Of a stretch of DNA of 5,364 bases, positions 4,154 through 5,364 are shown in pieces. The translations under genes and the position numbers were made by a program. Below the pieces are notes generated by a model, which saw only the letters and a list, made by a program, of their open reading frames with translations, was not told the origin of the DNA and did no database searches. Position 1 is the stretch's first letter. Each line of letters starts with the position of its first letter. Origin of the DNA: Chryseobacterium gleum (GTDB lineage: Bacteria > Bacteroidota > Bacteroidia > Flavobacteriales_D > Sanyastnellaceae); the NCBI GenBank assembly GCA_945883885.1, contig CAMCYM010000118.1, forward strand, positions 1 to 5,364. Reading direction: 5' to 3'.

Positions 4154-5364
4154 ATGCGCGGACCCCTGCGGACCCTTGCCGCCGTCCTCGCGGCGGTCCT
4201 CCTTCCCCTCGCCCTTGCGGGCCAAACGCCCACCCTGAGCGGCGTGGTCCTGGACGCCTCCACCGGCGATCCGATCCCGGGCGCCGTGGTGCAGGTTTGG
4301 CCGGCAGGAACCGCCGCCACCGACCTGGACGGAGCATTCCGCCTCGCCTTACCGGCGTACGAACCTGGCCTGGACTGCCGGGCGCAGGTCAGTGCCGTGG
4401 GGTATCGGATCGCGCTTGTGGTTTGGCCGGCCGGCGAGGACCTGCAGCTCCCGAAGCGCATCGTGTTGCAGCCCTTGGCCGTGGAAATCGGGCAAGCCGC
4501 CACGGTGGAAGCCGAGCGCGAGGCCGCCCTCGGCGGCGCAGCCCTCGGCCGCACGTCGCTCAAGGCGGAAGAAATCGCGCGGCTCCCGGCCCTCCTCGGC
4601 GAAGTCGACATCCTCAAATCGCTGCAACTGCTGCCCGGCATCCAGTCCTCCGGCGAGGGCAATTCCGGCTTTTACATCCGCGGGGGAGGCCCGGACCAAA
4701 ACCTCCTCCTCCTCGACGGCGCACCCGTCTACAACCCGGCCCACCTCTTCGGTTTCTTCAGCGTCTTCAACGCCGACGCGGTCGAGGCGGTCGACGTCAC
4801 GAAAGGCATCCCCTCCGCCGCCCTCGGCGGGCGCGTCTCCGGCTTCCTCGACATCGCCATGCGCGCAGCGGAAAGTGACCGCTTCCGCGGCGAAGGCGGC
4901 ATCGGACTGATCAGCTCGCGCGCGCTGGTCGAAGGCCCCATCGTCCCCGGCCGCTCCGGCCTCCTCGTCGCCGCCCGCCGCACCTACGTCGATGCCCTCA
5001 TCCGGCCCTTCCTGCGCGACGGTGCCTTCGCCGGCTCCGGGTACTTCTTCCACGACCTCAACCTCAAGGCGGACCTGAAGCTCAGCGACCGCGACCGCCT
5101 CGAACTCACCGGATATACCGGCCGCGACGTCTTTTCGTTTGCCAGCGGCACGGCGGACTTCGCCGCAAAGATTCCGTGGGGCAATTCGACCGCGTCGCTG
5201 GTTTGGAAGCACACGGTAGGGGACCGCTGGTTCCTGCGCACCACGGCGGCGTTCACGGCCTACGACTTCGCCTTCGAGGCCGACCAAGACCTATTCCGGC
5301 TCGCCCTGCGCAGCGGAATCCGCGAAGGCACCCTGCGCTCCGCCCTGACGCTGTACCTGCGGCC
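4154..5364 (+). CDS. TonB-dependent outer-membrane receptor with carboxypeptidase-regulatory-like domain (3' end outside window)
   Basis: The first 403 codons of an outer-membrane active transporter energised by TonB-ExbBD. Residues 1-23 form a signal peptide (MRGPLR, hydrophobic core, ALAG before QTP). Residues about 27-108 form a carboxypeptidase-D regulatory-like beta-sandwich (LSGVVLDASTGDPIPGAVVQV, TDLDGAFRL, VSAVGY) typical of Bacteroidota receptors. The plug domain spans about 135-240, with EVDILKSLQLLPGIQSSGEGN, GFYIRGGGPDQNLLLLDGAPV, YNPAHLFGFFSVFNADAVEAV and VTKGIPSAALGGRVSGFLDI. From about 245 the beta-barrel begins (GGIGLISSRALVEGPI, then AARRTYVDALIRPF). The usual KGG-P and YGGR of this receptor group appear as KGIP and LGGR. 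Such receptors are normally 750-1000 aa, so more than half lies to the right. The start is supported by the signal peptide and by the TACCTTTG box ending 7 nt before it. It diverges from the binding-protein gene across only 31 bp. No SusD-like gene is visible; substrate unknown. Confidence 0.94.
   Translation, partial: MRGPLRTLAAVLAAVLLPLALAGQTPTLSGVVLDASTGDPIPGAVVQVWPAGTAATDLDGAFRLALPAYEPGLDCRAQVSAVGYRIALVVWPAGEDLQLPKRIVLQPLAVEIGQAATVEAEREAALGGAALGRTSLKAEEIARLPALLGEVDILKSLQLLPGIQSSGEGNSGFYIRGGGPDQNLLLLDGAPVYNPAHLFGFFSVFNADAVEAVDVTKGIPSAALGGRVSGFLDIAMRAAESDRFRGEGGIGLISSRALVEGPIVPGRSGLLVAARRTYVDALIRPFLRDGAFAGSGYFFHDLNLKADLKLSDRDRLELTGYTGRDVFSFASGTADFAAKIPWGNSTASLVWKHTVGDRWFLRTTAAFTAYDFAFEADQDLFRLALRSGIREGTLRSALTLYLR

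Noticed and set aside
2624..4225. Another long minus-strand frame (533 codons) over the binding-protein gene
   Set aside because: It is an Arg/Pro-rich shadow in the wrong frame, with no homology. The lipoprotein frame carries the lipobox and family motifs.
4349..5287. Long open frame on the minus strand (312 codons) antisense to the receptor gene
   Set aside because: It is low-complexity, rich in Glu, Gly, Ala and Val, without motifs. The plus strand has an unmistakable signal peptide, regulatory domain and plug.

Overview
The window most likely comes from a high-GC member of the Bacteroidota. Three things point there: a TonB-dependent receptor with an N-terminal carboxypeptidase-regulatory-like domain, a lipoprotein peptide-type binding protein of a form familiar from that phylum, and start regions carrying TACCTT boxes that fit the Bacteroidota -7 element (TAnnTTTG) rather than a sigma-70 -10 box. 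No Shine-Dalgarno sequence is evident at the starts I checked, which also fits. Genus cannot be given.

Layout from left to right. Positions 1-552 (minus) hold an ECF sigma factor whose 3' end lies outside the window. Positions 553-668 are a 116-bp gap with no convincing feature. Positions 669-1296 (minus) hold an overlapping MNT nucleotidyltransferase / HEPN-domain pair (MntA/HepT-type toxin-antitoxin). It sits in DNA of about 48% G+C (hand count over 721-1260), against about 72-78% in two 60-base blocks counted in the flanking genes. Positions 1346-1480 are compact repetitive DNA: a G-quadruplex motif, three short perfect hairpins plus one degenerate copy, and a 10-C run, the last two running into the next gene. 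Positions 1452-2474 (minus) encode an ACMSD-type amidohydrolase. Positions 2452-4122 (minus) encode an SBP_bac_5 lipoprotein that overlaps the amidohydrolase by 23 bp. A 31-bp divergent spacer follows, then a plus-strand TonB-dependent receptor from 4154 that runs off the right edge.

Functionally, the receptor (outer membrane) and the lipoprotein binding protein (envelope) share a tiny divergent control region whose two promoter-like boxes are back to back, so linked control of uptake functions is plausible. The amidohydrolase is translationally overlapped with the binding protein and appears to have its own promoter-like box. The MNT/HEPN pair looks like an acquired stability or defence module.

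The observations most worth a second look are: (1) the HepT homologue has Arg where the catalytic His of its RNase motif should be, while the tyrosine that is AMPylated in the family is kept; (2) three genes carry TACCTT exactly 15 nt before their ATG, suggesting almost leaderless mRNAs; (3) the hairpin repeats show paired compensatory changes and have supplied the last codons of the amidohydrolase. I see no wholly new multi-gene system.
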